Source of the DNA: Campylobacterales bacterium
Lineage (GTDB): Bacteria > Campylobacterota > Campylobacteria > Campylobacterales > QNZT01
NCBI GenBank assembly: GCA_027023405.1
Contig: JALVVN010000024.1
Location: forward strand, 65,585 to 104,779
Direction: 5' to 3'
Length of the DNA stretch: 39,195 nucleotides
This document shows positions 26,348-33,564 of this stretch, one piece after another; the first letter of the stretch is position 1, and the number at the start of each line of letters is the position of its first letter. The notes beneath the pieces are model-generated. The model was not told the DNA's origin, ran no database searches, and saw only the letters and a list, made by a program, of their open reading frames with translations. A program made the translations under genes and the position numbers.

Positions 26348-26926
26348 ATGATGAAAAAAATAGTACTACTGCCCGCTTTACTTGTGATCTCATCTTTTGC
26401 AAGTGTGCAAATATCAGATGCAAAGTGGGTAAATGATTATGAAGTATTGGTTGCACTTAACGGCGGAACAACAAGTTCAGATCTAAAAGGGTTAGATTTG
26501 AATAAAAACGGTATTCGTGATGATGTGGAATATTATGTCATGCATAAGTATGGAGATAAGCCCTTTGAAAAAGAGATATTCTTAGATGCCGCCAAAACAT
26601 TGCAGAAGATCATATCATTACCCCCAAAAGCACCACAGGAAGAGCGTGTCGCACTGGATAATAAGCTCATCAATCTTTATACTTGCAGAGATTATATGCT
26701 CTATAAGTTAGATGTACCCAATATCACCAAAAAGCTACGAGAAAAGATGATCTTTAAATCCAAAGTGCTCAATACCAACCTTAGGCTCCGCACCTATATC
26801 GAGCACAAGGAGAAGCTACCGCTAGTCGAAGAGGATATTGACAAAATGGATGTTGATGAAGCGCGGATCGACTGTGAAAAACGATATCAGCAGAGTTTGA
26901 ATCACGACATCGCATCTTCTAAGTAA
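26348..26926 (+). CDS. Secreted protein with an EF-hand-like calcium loop
   Basis: This 192-residue protein has a clear signal peptide (KKIVLLPALLVISSFA). Residues 50-61 read DLNKNGIRDDVE: D50, N52, N54, I56, D58 and E61 match an EF-hand or dockerin-type calcium loop. The rest is charged and helical with a Cys pair (C93 region and C175 region) that may form a disulfide. I recognise the DLNxNGxRDDVE motif from exported proteins of Proteobacteria but no named function. GGAGAA precedes the ATG. Confidence 0.7.
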   Translation: MMKKIVLLPALLVISSFASVQISDAKWVNDYEVLVALNGGTTSSDLKGLDLNKNGIRDDVEYYVMHKYGDKPFEKEIFLDAAKTLQKIISLPPKAPQEERVALDNKLINLYTCRDYMLYKLDVPNITKKLREKMIFKSKVLNTNLRLRTYIEHKEKLPLVEEDIDKMDVDEARIDCEKRYQQSLNHDIASSK

Positions 26927-26946
26927 GATATGCTACACTCTCTTTT

Positions 26947-27663
26947 ATGAAGCAGAGAGTGATAGTATATGGTGACATTCACGGATGTTTGCGTGAATTT
27001 GAAAAACTACGAAAAAAGATAAAACCTCATAAAAAAGATATCGAGATAAGTGTCGGAGATTTTCTCAATAAGGGACCACAATCCCTCAAGACATTGCGCT
27101 ATATCGAAAAAAACAATATTCTCTCAGTAGTTGGAAATAATGAGGAGAAGATTGTAAAACTTTACAAACGCTACAAGAAAAAAGGTAAGAAAGCATTCGA
27201 TGGAGTACGAGAGAGTGAAAAAAAACTGGTAAAGAAGATGGGACGGCGCGACTACCACTTTCTCAAATCACTCCCCTATTATTTGAAAATAGACAATCTG
27301 ACGGTTGTACACGGCGGTATTCGTTTGGGATTGAGGCTAGATAAGCATCTAAGCAAAGAGGATCGTCGATCCTTGACACTACTTCGTTTTTACAACAAAG
27401 CATTAGAGCCGATTCCGTACAGCGACAAGGAGAATCGTTATAAATTTTGGAGTGAACTCTATGGTGGACGAGAGGGGTTTGTGGTATTTGGACATCACCC
27501 GTTCCCAAAGCCAAAAATTGAGAAGTGGGCGATAGGGATCGATACAGGTTGTGTCTATGGCGGTAAACTTACAGCGATAATTTTTGAGAAGAATAACAAG
27601 GGCGTGACTACTCGACATTACACTCTTATCAACCAAAAGGCAGTCAAGAAATACTTTTGCTAA
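26947..27663 (+). CDS. PP1/ApaH-like metallophosphatase
   Basis: This 238-residue phosphoesterase has the ordered metal motifs GDIHG (D10, H12), GDFLNKG (D38), GNNEEK (N62 region), VVHGG and GHHP. The motif after GN is normally His but is Asn here. Substrates could be phosphoproteins or dinucleoside polyphosphates, and the sequence does not decide. No ribosome site is visible. A TACACT -10 lies 7 bp upstream of the ATG. Its 3' end overlaps the convergent hydrolase gene by 20 bp. Confidence 0.8.
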   Translation: MKQRVIVYGDIHGCLREFEKLRKKIKPHKKDIEISVGDFLNKGPQSLKTLRYIEKNNILSVVGNNEEKIVKLYKRYKKKGKKAFDGVRESEKKLVKKMGRRDYHFLKSLPYYLKIDNLTVVHGGIRLGLRLDKHLSKEDRRSLTLLRFYNKALEPIPYSDKENRYKFWSELYGGREGFVVFGHHPFPKPKIEKWAIGIDTGCVYGGKLTAIIFEKNNKGVTTRHYTLINQKAVKKYFC

Positions 27664-28552
27664 GAGCTTGAAGTGTGACATCAACACTCTTGATGAGAGA
27701 ATCGAGATCGTATCCTCCCTCCAGTACACACGCGATCGGTAGATGATAATAACGAGAGATGATACGATCAAGCATTTCTGCAAGCCCTTCAAATGTAATA
27801 TTGGCGCTTGAGATTGCTTCATCTTTCATCAAATCATATCCCGCTGAAATGAGCACGATATCCGGGTTAAAATCATCGGGAAGTGCGTCAAAGAGCGCGA
27901 GAAACTCTTCGTCGTTGATACCGTTTTTATACGGCATATTGCGTGTATAGCCTTCGCCTATTCCTTCCCCTTGTTCATCAGCGGTACCGGTGAAAGGGTA
28001 ATTGTGCGCTTCATGTGTGCTAAAATAGAAGACGCTATTGTCCTTGTAAAAGATATCTTGTGTACCGTTGCCGTGATGGACATCAAAATCGATAATGAGT
28101 ACCTTCTGATAGCCTACATCTTGGGCATAACGCGCCATGAGAGCGATGTTATTAAAGATACAAAACCCTTGACCGGTAATGATCTCAGCATGATGCCCCG
28201 GCGGACGGAGATTTAAAAAGGCACGAACCCCTTTGCCTTCTTTAAAAGCATCGATGACACTTTTTGTGCTACATGCAGCACGCTTGGCAATCTTGTAACT
28301 CCCTTTGCTCAAAATAGTATCGCTACTAATAATCATACGCACACCATTCTCATATCCTGTTTCAACCCAATCAACATAACTTGGATCGTGAATACGATAA
28401 AGCTCCTCTTTACTTCCCTCCCGAAGAGTGAGAGATTGGAGTTCATATTTTTCTGTTGCAATTGTGTGAATACTCTCAACACGCGCATTGATCTCAAGAT
28501 GAGTACCTGTATCATGTTCGTAAGAGTGGGGATCGTGTAGATAAAGTAGCAT
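27644..28552 (-). CDS. Histone-deacetylase-family hydrolase (acetylpolyamine amidohydrolase-like)
   Basis: This 302-residue zinc hydrolase belongs to the arginase/deacetylase fold. The tandem His are H120-H121 (RPPGHHAE), the zinc ligands are D157 and H159 (IIDFDVHHGNG), and SAGYD carries the third Asp. Bacterial members remove acetyl groups from polyamines, acetoin or short-chain amides, but the substrate here is unknown. AGGAG precedes the ATG. The 3' end overlaps the phosphatase gene. Confidence 0.88.
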   Translation of the reverse strand: MLLYLHDPHSYEHDTGTHLEINARVESIHTIATEKYELQSLTLREGSKEELYRIHDPSYVDWVETGYENGVRMIISSDTILSKGSYKIAKRAACSTKSVIDAFKEGKGVRAFLNLRPPGHHAEIITGQGFCIFNNIALMARYAQDVGYQKVLIIDFDVHHGNGTQDIFYKDNSVFYFSTHEAHNYPFTGTADEQGEGIGEGYTRNMPYKNGINDEEFLALFDALPDDFNPDIVLISAGYDLMKDEAISSANITFEGLAEMLDRIISRYYHLPIACVLEGGYDLDSLIKSVDVTLQALSKSIS

Positions 28553-28698
28553 ACTTTTCTCCTGTGTTATAAAGCGTATAGTAAATTTTACAATAAAATT
28601 GGAAATTTTTATAAAATTAAATCATTTAATTTATTAACCGATTATCATTAAAATGCGATATAGAATCGTAACATTTCAACTATTTATTAGTTGGTATT

Positions 28699-28710
28699 GA
28701 GTTTAAACTC
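28699..28710 (+). promoter_or_regulatory. Perfect 12-bp palindrome abutting the SGNH lipoprotein promoter
   Basis: GAGTTTAAACTC is a perfect palindrome that ends at the base before the -35 hexamer at 28711. This is a likely position for a regulator-binding site, but the binding protein is unknown. Confidence 0.45.
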
Positions 28711-28739
28711 TTGACAAAATTAGTGAGTTGTGCTATCTT
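28711..28739 (+). promoter_or_regulatory. sigma-70 promoter of the SGNH lipoprotein gene
   Basis: TTGACA (28711-28716), a 17-bp spacer and TATCTT (28734-28739) form a strong -35 with a fair -10. Transcription would start near 28746, 27 nt before the ATG at 28773. Confidence 0.65.
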
Positions 28740-28772
28740 AGATCAAACCTAAACTTAAAGCAGGATATTAGA

Positions 28773-30110
28773 ATGAAAATATTATTTATAGGAGTTATCC
28801 TATTTTTAACACTTGTAGGTTGTGGAAGCAATGATACTAATAGTTCAACAGATTCAACAACAACAAAACAGACAAAAAGCACTTATTCAAAAGCTATACA
28901 ACCACAACAGACAATCGTTTTAGAATATCCGGATAAATCTGCCGTATCATATAAGTGGTGGAGTGAAGATGGCGGTCTCTTGGGGACAAGTGATAGTATA
29001 GAGTGGACAGCACCTAAGAAACCGGGTGAGTATACGATTAGCGTTGATGCTTATTATGCTAATAAGTCCAAAAAGAGTTTATCTATTACGCTTAGGGTTG
29101 TTTCTGATTCAAATAGTTCTGATGTAAACAATACACCAAGCAACAGTGCGCCGACAATCACTCTAAAAGGTGCGAAAGAGATGACAATTACTCTCGATCA
29201 AGCTTTTAACGATCCCGGTGCTGAGGCGACAGATAAAGAGGATGGAAATTTAACTAATGCGATTCAAGTAAGCAGTGATGTCGATACCCATAAAGAGGGT
29301 AGATATCACATTACCTATCGTGTTGAAGATAGTGAAAAAGCGACAGCACAAGTGATGCGTACTGTGATTGTCAAAGCACCGACACTGCATACACCAGCGA
29401 GAAGCTTTGCCGATATCAAAGCGATGATTCAAGCATCTAAAGATGGATTGATGAATGATCTTACCTATATCATAGTAGGGGATAGTACGAGAGCAGATAC
29501 GCACACTGCGCCTGCCGACAAGGATAACAACTCTCAACTCTATTTTGAAACATTACAAGCGAAACTGAATGACTACAATGTCAATACCATCTTGATGGCG
29601 CGTGGTTCACATGAGATTAAGCAGTTTTTGGATGGAAGTAATAATCCAACCGTTGATCAAGTGATTGACTTGATTCCAAATGACGGAGAGGAGGCGATTA
29701 TCGATTTCTCTCTTGGGGTTAATGACTTTTTTGAGCTCAATGATGAGAGAATTCAGAATAATTCCGGTTCATTTGCTGAAAATAGAGCAAACTGGAAAAA
29801 GATCATTAAGGATCGATTGATAGAAGCGATTCAGAGAATTTGGAATGCAAAACCTAAAACCTCCATCGTGCTTGTGACTCCCAACGCTATAAAAAACTGG
29901 AAAGATGGAACCGATTTGATGAAAGAGATCTACAAAGAGGTCGCCAAAGAGCAGAACTTGCCGTTAGCTGACTTTGTAGATGATAAAATGGATGGCGGTG
30001 CGACTGAAAATAACCCAGCCTATGATGATTGGTACCGTGACGGTATCCACTTTTCAGATAAAGCGCTTAAGATACTCTCAAATTATATGCTTAACAACAT
30101 CCTGCCGTAG
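28773..30110 (+). CDS. SGNH-hydrolase lipoprotein with Ig-like domains
   Basis: This 445-residue protein is predicted to be lipidated at C17 (lipobox LTLVGC). Two Ig-like regions follow: about 40-110, and 125-200, the second resembling DUF5011 (AFNDPGAEATDKEDGNL). An SGNH hydrolase domain holds GDST with Ser 238, LGVND, and DGIH (D423, H426) near the C-terminus. It is probably a surface or periplasmic esterase acting on an acylated polymer. The start at 28773 has AGGA 8 bases ahead and gives a clean leader. The open frame continues upstream across the promoter. The TAG stop is formed by TA plus the first base of the palindromic element at 30110. Confidence 0.85.
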   Translation: MKILFIGVILFLTLVGCGSNDTNSSTDSTTTKQTKSTYSKAIQPQQTIVLEYPDKSAVSYKWWSEDGGLLGTSDSIEWTAPKKPGEYTISVDAYYANKSKKSLSITLRVVSDSNSSDVNNTPSNSAPTITLKGAKEMTITLDQAFNDPGAEATDKEDGNLTNAIQVSSDVDTHKEGRYHITYRVEDSEKATAQVMRTVIVKAPTLHTPARSFADIKAMIQASKDGLMNDLTYIIVGDSTRADTHTAPADKDNNSQLYFETLQAKLNDYNVNTILMARGSHEIKQFLDGSNNPTVDQVIDLIPNDGEEAIIDFSLGVNDFFELNDERIQNNSGSFAENRANWKKIIKDRLIEAIQRIWNAKPKTSIVLVTPNAIKNWKDGTDLMKEIYKEVAKEQNLPLADFVDDKMDGGATENNPAYDDWYRDGIHFSDKALKILSNYMLNNILP

Positions 30111-30271
30111 CCCAAATCTCGAAATAGAAATTCATGACTTTGTATCATCATCGCATCCTTGGGCTTTGCATAAAATTATCGCCGAACCTACGGGTGCGAC
30201 GCAAATTTGATGTAAACCCCACGAATACGAGCATAATACAAATTCAAAGAATTCTATTTCGAGATTTGGGC
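30110..30271. mobile_element. Palindromic MITE-like element
   Basis: The left arm (30110-30133) and right arm (30249-30271) are inverted repeats of about 23 bp that differ by one inserted base. Both read GCCCAAATCTCGAAATAGAA from the outside in. Weaker inverted similarity continues inward for about 20 bp (TTTGTAT side). A nested imperfect repeat (CATCGCATCC at 30149-30158, GGGTGCGACG at 30192-30201) lies inside. No open frame of note is contained. No target duplication is clear. The size and folding fit a miniature inverted-repeat element mobilised in trans, or a large transcript hairpin. Confidence 0.6.
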
Positions 30272-30286
30272 ATAGGTGGGATGCAA

Positions 30287-30661
30287 CTAGCACTTTTTCA
30301 CATCCCCGTCAAAACTCAATTTATTATAGCCGTATAGTTTGCTGTTGGCGCATATAAGCGCATCCACAAAGTCTATATTTTCATTCTTAATGATATTGAG
30401 TGTTTCGATATGTAGTATTTTATCACCCACAACTCCACGCAAAGCGATGATCTTCTTTAAGTCCCCGATTACCTCTTTTTTTGGAATCCGATAAAAATTC
30501 GTCATCACAAAAAAGACTTCCATAAGCACACTATCAAGTATCTTCACTTCTCTTTCGCCTCTTTCTATCTCTTGAAAAATGTCAGATGCAATTTTTAAGA
30601 GTTCCTCGTGATCTCCTACCAAAAAACGGATAATCACATTGGCATCAATAAGATAAACCAT
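30287..30661 (-). CDS. vapC: VapC-type PIN-domain toxin
   Basis: This 124-residue PIN-domain ribonuclease would cleave RNA when freed from its antitoxin. YLIDANVIIRFL has the first Asp, FVDALICA the later one, and SFDGD the C-terminal Asp. The ATG at 30661 is chosen, with GGTGAG just ahead, and earlier TTG/GTG codons give four extra residues. It overlaps the antitoxin end by 17 bp. The product is short but appears complete. Confidence 0.85.
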   Translation of the reverse strand: MVYLIDANVIIRFLVGDHEELLKIASDIFQEIERGEREVKILDSVLMEVFFVMTNFYRIPKKEVIGDLKKIIALRGVVGDKILHIETLNIIKNENIDFVDALICANSKLYGYNKLSFDGDVKKC

Positions 30662-30896
30662 ACTTCTCACCAAAAGCCTCTTTTAAAGCTTCTTCTTTGG
30701 CACTTTCTAGGTCATTTATACTTTGTACGCGCCCTTTATATTTCCCGGCTAATGAAGAAACAATAGAGTGTTGCTTTGTGGGATAAACAACGGCAACACT
30801 CTTGTTTCTCCGCTTATCTACTATCGTAATAGGTTCTTCAAGCTTTGTCAAAAGTGAGATATTTTTTTGTATTTCACCGATAGAGATGCTATCCAT
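30645..30896 (-). CDS. Phd/YefM-like antitoxin
   Basis: This 83-residue protein opens MDSISIGEIQKNISLLTKL, a Phd/YefM-type DNA-binding start with EEPITIVDKRRNKSVAVVYP after it. The charged C-terminal helix would mask the PIN active site. AAAGGAG precedes the ATG. It is upstream of the toxin, as in vapBC-type modules, and the promoter at 30926-30954 carries palindromes suited to autorepression. Confidence 0.82.
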   Translation of the reverse strand: MDSISIGEIQKNISLLTKLEEPITIVDKRRNKSVAVVYPTKQHSIVSSLAGKYKGRVQSINDLESAKEEALKEAFGEKYGLSY

Positions 30897-30904
30897 AGAG
30901 ACTC

Positions 30905-30918
30905 CTTTTATATAAAAG
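30905..30918 (-). promoter_or_regulatory. Palindromic operator candidate of the toxin-antitoxin pair
   Basis: CTTTTATATAAAAG is a perfect 14-bp palindrome at the expected transcription start. A second inverted repeat, CTTTAT/ATAAAG, spans the -10 region (30922-30943). Antitoxins of this class usually repress their own promoter through such sites. Confidence 0.5.
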
Positions 30919-30925
30919 TTACTTT

Positions 30926-30954
30926 ATTATATATAAAATAAAGGGGTTTGTCAA
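30926..30954 (-). promoter_or_regulatory. Consensus sigma-70 promoter of the toxin-antitoxin pair
   Basis: Read on the - strand, TTGACA (30949-30954), a 17-bp spacer and TATAAT (30926-30931) form a perfect consensus promoter, the best in this window. Transcription would begin near 30919, 23 nt before the antitoxin ATG. Confidence 0.75.
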
Positions 30955-31123
30955 ATTTTATCTCTGCTTTATATATATATCATTGTGAACACTTTGGGCA
31001 TTTATGGGCTTGAGGCGGTTGAAGTATCATTGTTTGTCCTTTTGAATTTGAAGTTATATGTCAAATAAATTGTATTAGTCACAACATAATCTGACAACTG
31101 TTAAACAAACAGAGCTACAATTT

Positions 31124-31146
31124 CTCCTAGACAAATTGTTTAGGAG
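31124..31146 (+). promoter_or_regulatory. SD-masking hairpin in the transposase leader
   Basis: CTCCTA (31124-31129) pairs with TAGGAG (31141-31146), extending inward to about nine pairs including one G-U. TAGGAG is the ribosome-binding site of the transposase ATG at 31152, so the hairpin would hide it in any transcript reading in from upstream. Confidence 0.6.
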
Positions 31147-31151
31147 AGACA

Positions 31152-31556
31152 ATGAATCTACATACACAAGAGAAAATTATCAAAAACAAGTTAGGGTTGC
31201 TCAACCTTGCTAAAGAGCTGGGCAATGTATATGAGCTCTATCTGAGTATCGAAGATATCGAACACTCCTTTACAAAAGCAAAATCACCACAAACCAATGG
31301 TATCTGTGAACGCTTCAATAAAACGATACAGCAGGAGTTCTACGCTGTCGCCTTTAGAAAGAAAATCTATACATCAATTGAAGAGTTGCAACATGACTTA
31401 GACGAATGGCTATATCATTACAACAATGAACGAACACACCAGGGTAAAAACTGTGAGGGAATGACACCTATGTAGTGCTTTGAAAAAAGCAAGCATCTTG
31501 CACAAATCAAGATGATAGATTATAATTCTGACAAATCGAAGGTGGTGGCTACATAG
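31152..31556 (+). pseudogene. Deleted and nonsense-broken IS481 transposase
   Basis: The frame starts MNLHTQEKIIKNKLGLLNLA, the usual N-terminus of IS481-type transposases. After about 26 residues it jumps to the C-terminal integrase core (SPQTNGICERFNKTIQQEFY, then DEWLYHYNNERTHQG). The first catalytic Asp residues and the DNA-binding domain are missing, an in-frame loss of roughly two-thirds of the protein. A TAG at 31473-31475 interrupts the C-terminus. Reading on in frame gives CFEKSKHLAQIKMIDYNSDK, a normal-looking tail, to a TAG at 31554-31556. The TAG probably arose from CAG. Confidence 0.85.
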
Positions 31557-31620
31557 CCATCTGACACAAAATTTCGGGAGAAATTGTAGAGTGTCAGATT
31601 AAGTGTTGGTTAGTACAATC

Positions 31621-32808
31621 TCAACTTTTCATAATCTTTTCCAGCCACTCATTCAAATTTTTCTCAAACCCTATCCCCTTGCTCTCATAAAATCGTAGTG
31701 GCTTTTCAAGGTACTTTTGCTTGACCCATCCGCCAAAGTCGTGTGGATAGAGGTAGTTTTGGGGTGAGGGGGATTTGAGGTGAGGGGGGACGGAGAGTTT
31801 GGGTTGGGTTTTGACATAGTCGAGTGCTTTGTTGATCGCTTGATAGGCGGTGTTGGATTTGGGTGAGGAGGCGAGATAGATGACGCATTGAGAGAGGATG
31901 ATACGGCTTTCGGGGTAGCCGATCTTGCTTGTTGCAAGCATCGTGGAGGTGGCGAGATTGAGGGCGTTTGGGTTGGCGTTGCCGATATCTTCACTGGCAA
32001 AGATCACCAGTCGTCTTGTGATAAACTCGACACTCTCGCCCCCGTCGATGAGTCGTGCCAAGTAGTAGAGCGCTGCATCGACATCACTTCCTCTCAGGCT
32101 CTTAATCAATGCCGATGCTAAGTTGTAGTGTGTATCGTCACTGCTGACACCATCTTTGAGCATTGTGGGGCGGAGGGCTTTGAGAGTGGGGAGTGTGAGT
32201 GGATTTTCGACTTTGAGTCCATATTCAAGGAGATTGAGTAGGGCTCTGCTGTCTCCCGCACTCGAATCGATGAGATAAGCTTCAGCCTCTTTGTCGATTT
32301 CAAAATCGATCTCCGTTTTGACGCGATCGATAAGAGCACGCATATCTTCTTGTGATAGCGGATAAAACTCAAAGAGCATCGAACGCGATCGGATACCTGC
32401 CGTGAGCGAAAAGTAGGGATTTTCTGTCGAAGCGCCGATAATGATCGCTTCATTTCGCTCCATTGGGACGAGGAGTACCTCCTGCTGTGTTTTGCTGAGT
32501 TGATGTACCTCATCCACAAAGATCAGAGGTTTGATAAGCGTACCTTTGTGTTTGGCAAAAATCTTGCGAAACTCTTCGACCTTGAGGCTGGTCGCATCCA
32601 TCTCATAAAAGGGTGCATCGAGTTCACTCGCGACGATCTTCGCCATCGTCGTTTTACCCGATCCCGGTGGTCCAAAGAAGAAGGCATGGGGCATCTGTCG
32701 CTGTTGCACGAGCTTGTAAAAGGGGCTACTGGGGGAGACAAGATGCTTTTGCCCGACCACCTCTTCGAGTCGTTTTGGGCGGAAGTGATCGGCTAAGTGG
32801 TTGATCAT
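31621..32808 (-). CDS. rarA: Replication-associated recombination protein A (MgsA/RarA)
   Basis: This 395-residue AAA+ ATPase acts at stalled forks with SSB. Opening RPKRLEEVVGQKHLV, Walker A GPPGSGKT, Walker B FVDEVHQL and the sensor GASTENPYFSL are all typical of RarA. The C-terminal oligomerisation part is complete, ending NEWLEKIMKS. The ATGA overlap with the upstream pseudouridine synthase gene shows translational coupling. The IS481 element ends just past its stop codon without damaging it. Confidence 0.94.
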   Translation of the reverse strand: MINHLADHFRPKRLEEVVGQKHLVSPSSPFYKLVQQRQMPHAFFFGPPGSGKTTMAKIVASELDAPFYEMDATSLKVEEFRKIFAKHKGTLIKPLIFVDEVHQLSKTQQEVLLVPMERNEAIIIGASTENPYFSLTAGIRSRSMLFEFYPLSQEDMRALIDRVKTEIDFEIDKEAEAYLIDSSAGDSRALLNLLEYGLKVENPLTLPTLKALRPTMLKDGVSSDDTHYNLASALIKSLRGSDVDAALYYLARLIDGGESVEFITRRLVIFASEDIGNANPNALNLATSTMLATSKIGYPESRIILSQCVIYLASSPKSNTAYQAINKALDYVKTQPKLSVPPHLKSPSPQNYLYPHDFGGWVKQKYLEKPLRFYESKGIGFEKNLNEWLEKIMKS

Positions 32809-33563
32809 CTCTTTTGTGCGGCTAGAAATGTGTGTAGAGAGTGGTATTCGCCTTTGGTTAAAAAGCGGTGTTTCCCCTCCTTGAGCGTATCAAGGCTGAT
32901 TCCGCCAAACTCCACGCGTTTGAGATCGGTGACTTCACTATCGAAGTAACCGAAAAAACGCCTTAGTTCACGGTTTTTCCCCTCATTGATCGTTACGCGA
33001 AGTCGAGAGAATGTAGGGCTGTTTTTGATGATCTTATATTCAACAAAGGGGGCGAAAGTCATCGAAGTGATTTGGCTCTTTTCATGCCCGCCCTTGCTTG
33101 CATCCTCGGCGACAAATCCCTCCTGCATCGCTTTTTCCATCGCCGGTGTCACCGATCCTCTGATCTTGAGGTAGTAAACCCTCTCTAGTGAACTCTGCAT
33201 CAAGATCGTCGCAACCTCAGGTGAATCAGTGAGCAAAAGCAGACCGGTACTGGTAAAATCGAGTCTGCCGATCGGTAGAAAGTGGTGATAGCGTTTGGAG
33301 AGGTTATCGTAGATCGTTTTGCGCCCTCTGTCATCTTTTTTGGTGACAAGTTCTCCCTTTTGTTTGTGATAGACAAGTACGGTAAACTCATTTTTTCGAT
33401 GGACAAAGCGCCCTTTGAGATAGACCTTGTCATCAGGCTGAACTTGGTAAGAGAGATCGGTGATGATCTTGTTCCTGATTTTTACATGACCGTTTTTGAT
33501 GAGCTCATCTGCCTCTCTTCGGGAGTATTTGGTGTTGTGTGAGAGAAATTTGTTGATTCGCAT
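32805..33563 (-). CDS. RsuA/RluB-family pseudouridine synthase
   Basis: This 252-residue enzyme isomerises uridine in rRNA. An N-terminal S4 RNA-binding domain (RINKFLSHNTKYSRREADEL) precedes the catalytic domain, whose Asp lies in IGRLDFTSTGLLLLTD. EGKNRELRRFF is the usual RsuA-family motif. The start at 33563 is preferred because homology starts there and GGGGA lies ahead. It is one base after the kdsD stop codon. Which rRNA position it modifies cannot be read from the sequence. Confidence 0.9.
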   Translation of the reverse strand: MRINKFLSHNTKYSRREADELIKNGHVKIRNKIITDLSYQVQPDDKVYLKGRFVHRKNEFTVLVYHKQKGELVTKKDDRGRKTIYDNLSKRYHHFLPIGRLDFTSTGLLLLTDSPEVATILMQSSLERVYYLKIRGSVTPAMEKAMQEGFVAEDASKGGHEKSQITSMTFAPFVEYKIIKNSPTFSRLRVTINEGKNRELRRFFGYFDSEVTDLKRVEFGGISLDTLKEGKHRFLTKGEYHSLHTFLAAQKR

Positions 33564-33564
33564 A

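Larger units (their letters stand above)
31071..31617 (+). mobile_element. Internally deleted IS481-family insertion sequence
   Basis: Imperfect terminal inverted repeats of about 27 bp border the element. The left begins TGTATTAGTCACAACATAAT and the right end, read inward, begins TGTACTAACCAACACTTAAT. Both then share CTGACA. Another 13-bp inverted pair, CTACAATTTCTCC (31115-31127) and its complement (31577-31589), lies inside the ends. The enclosed transposase is cut down to start and end. The right end stops 3-4 bp short of the rarA stop codon. No target duplication was recognised. Confidence 0.8.

Noticed and set aside
27644-28552. Role in chromatin-like deacetylation
   Set aside because: Bacterial members of this family act mostly on small amides; nothing here points to protein targets.
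28640-28649. GATTATCATT resembling a Fur-box half
   Set aside because: Only half a site and no iron-related gene follows.
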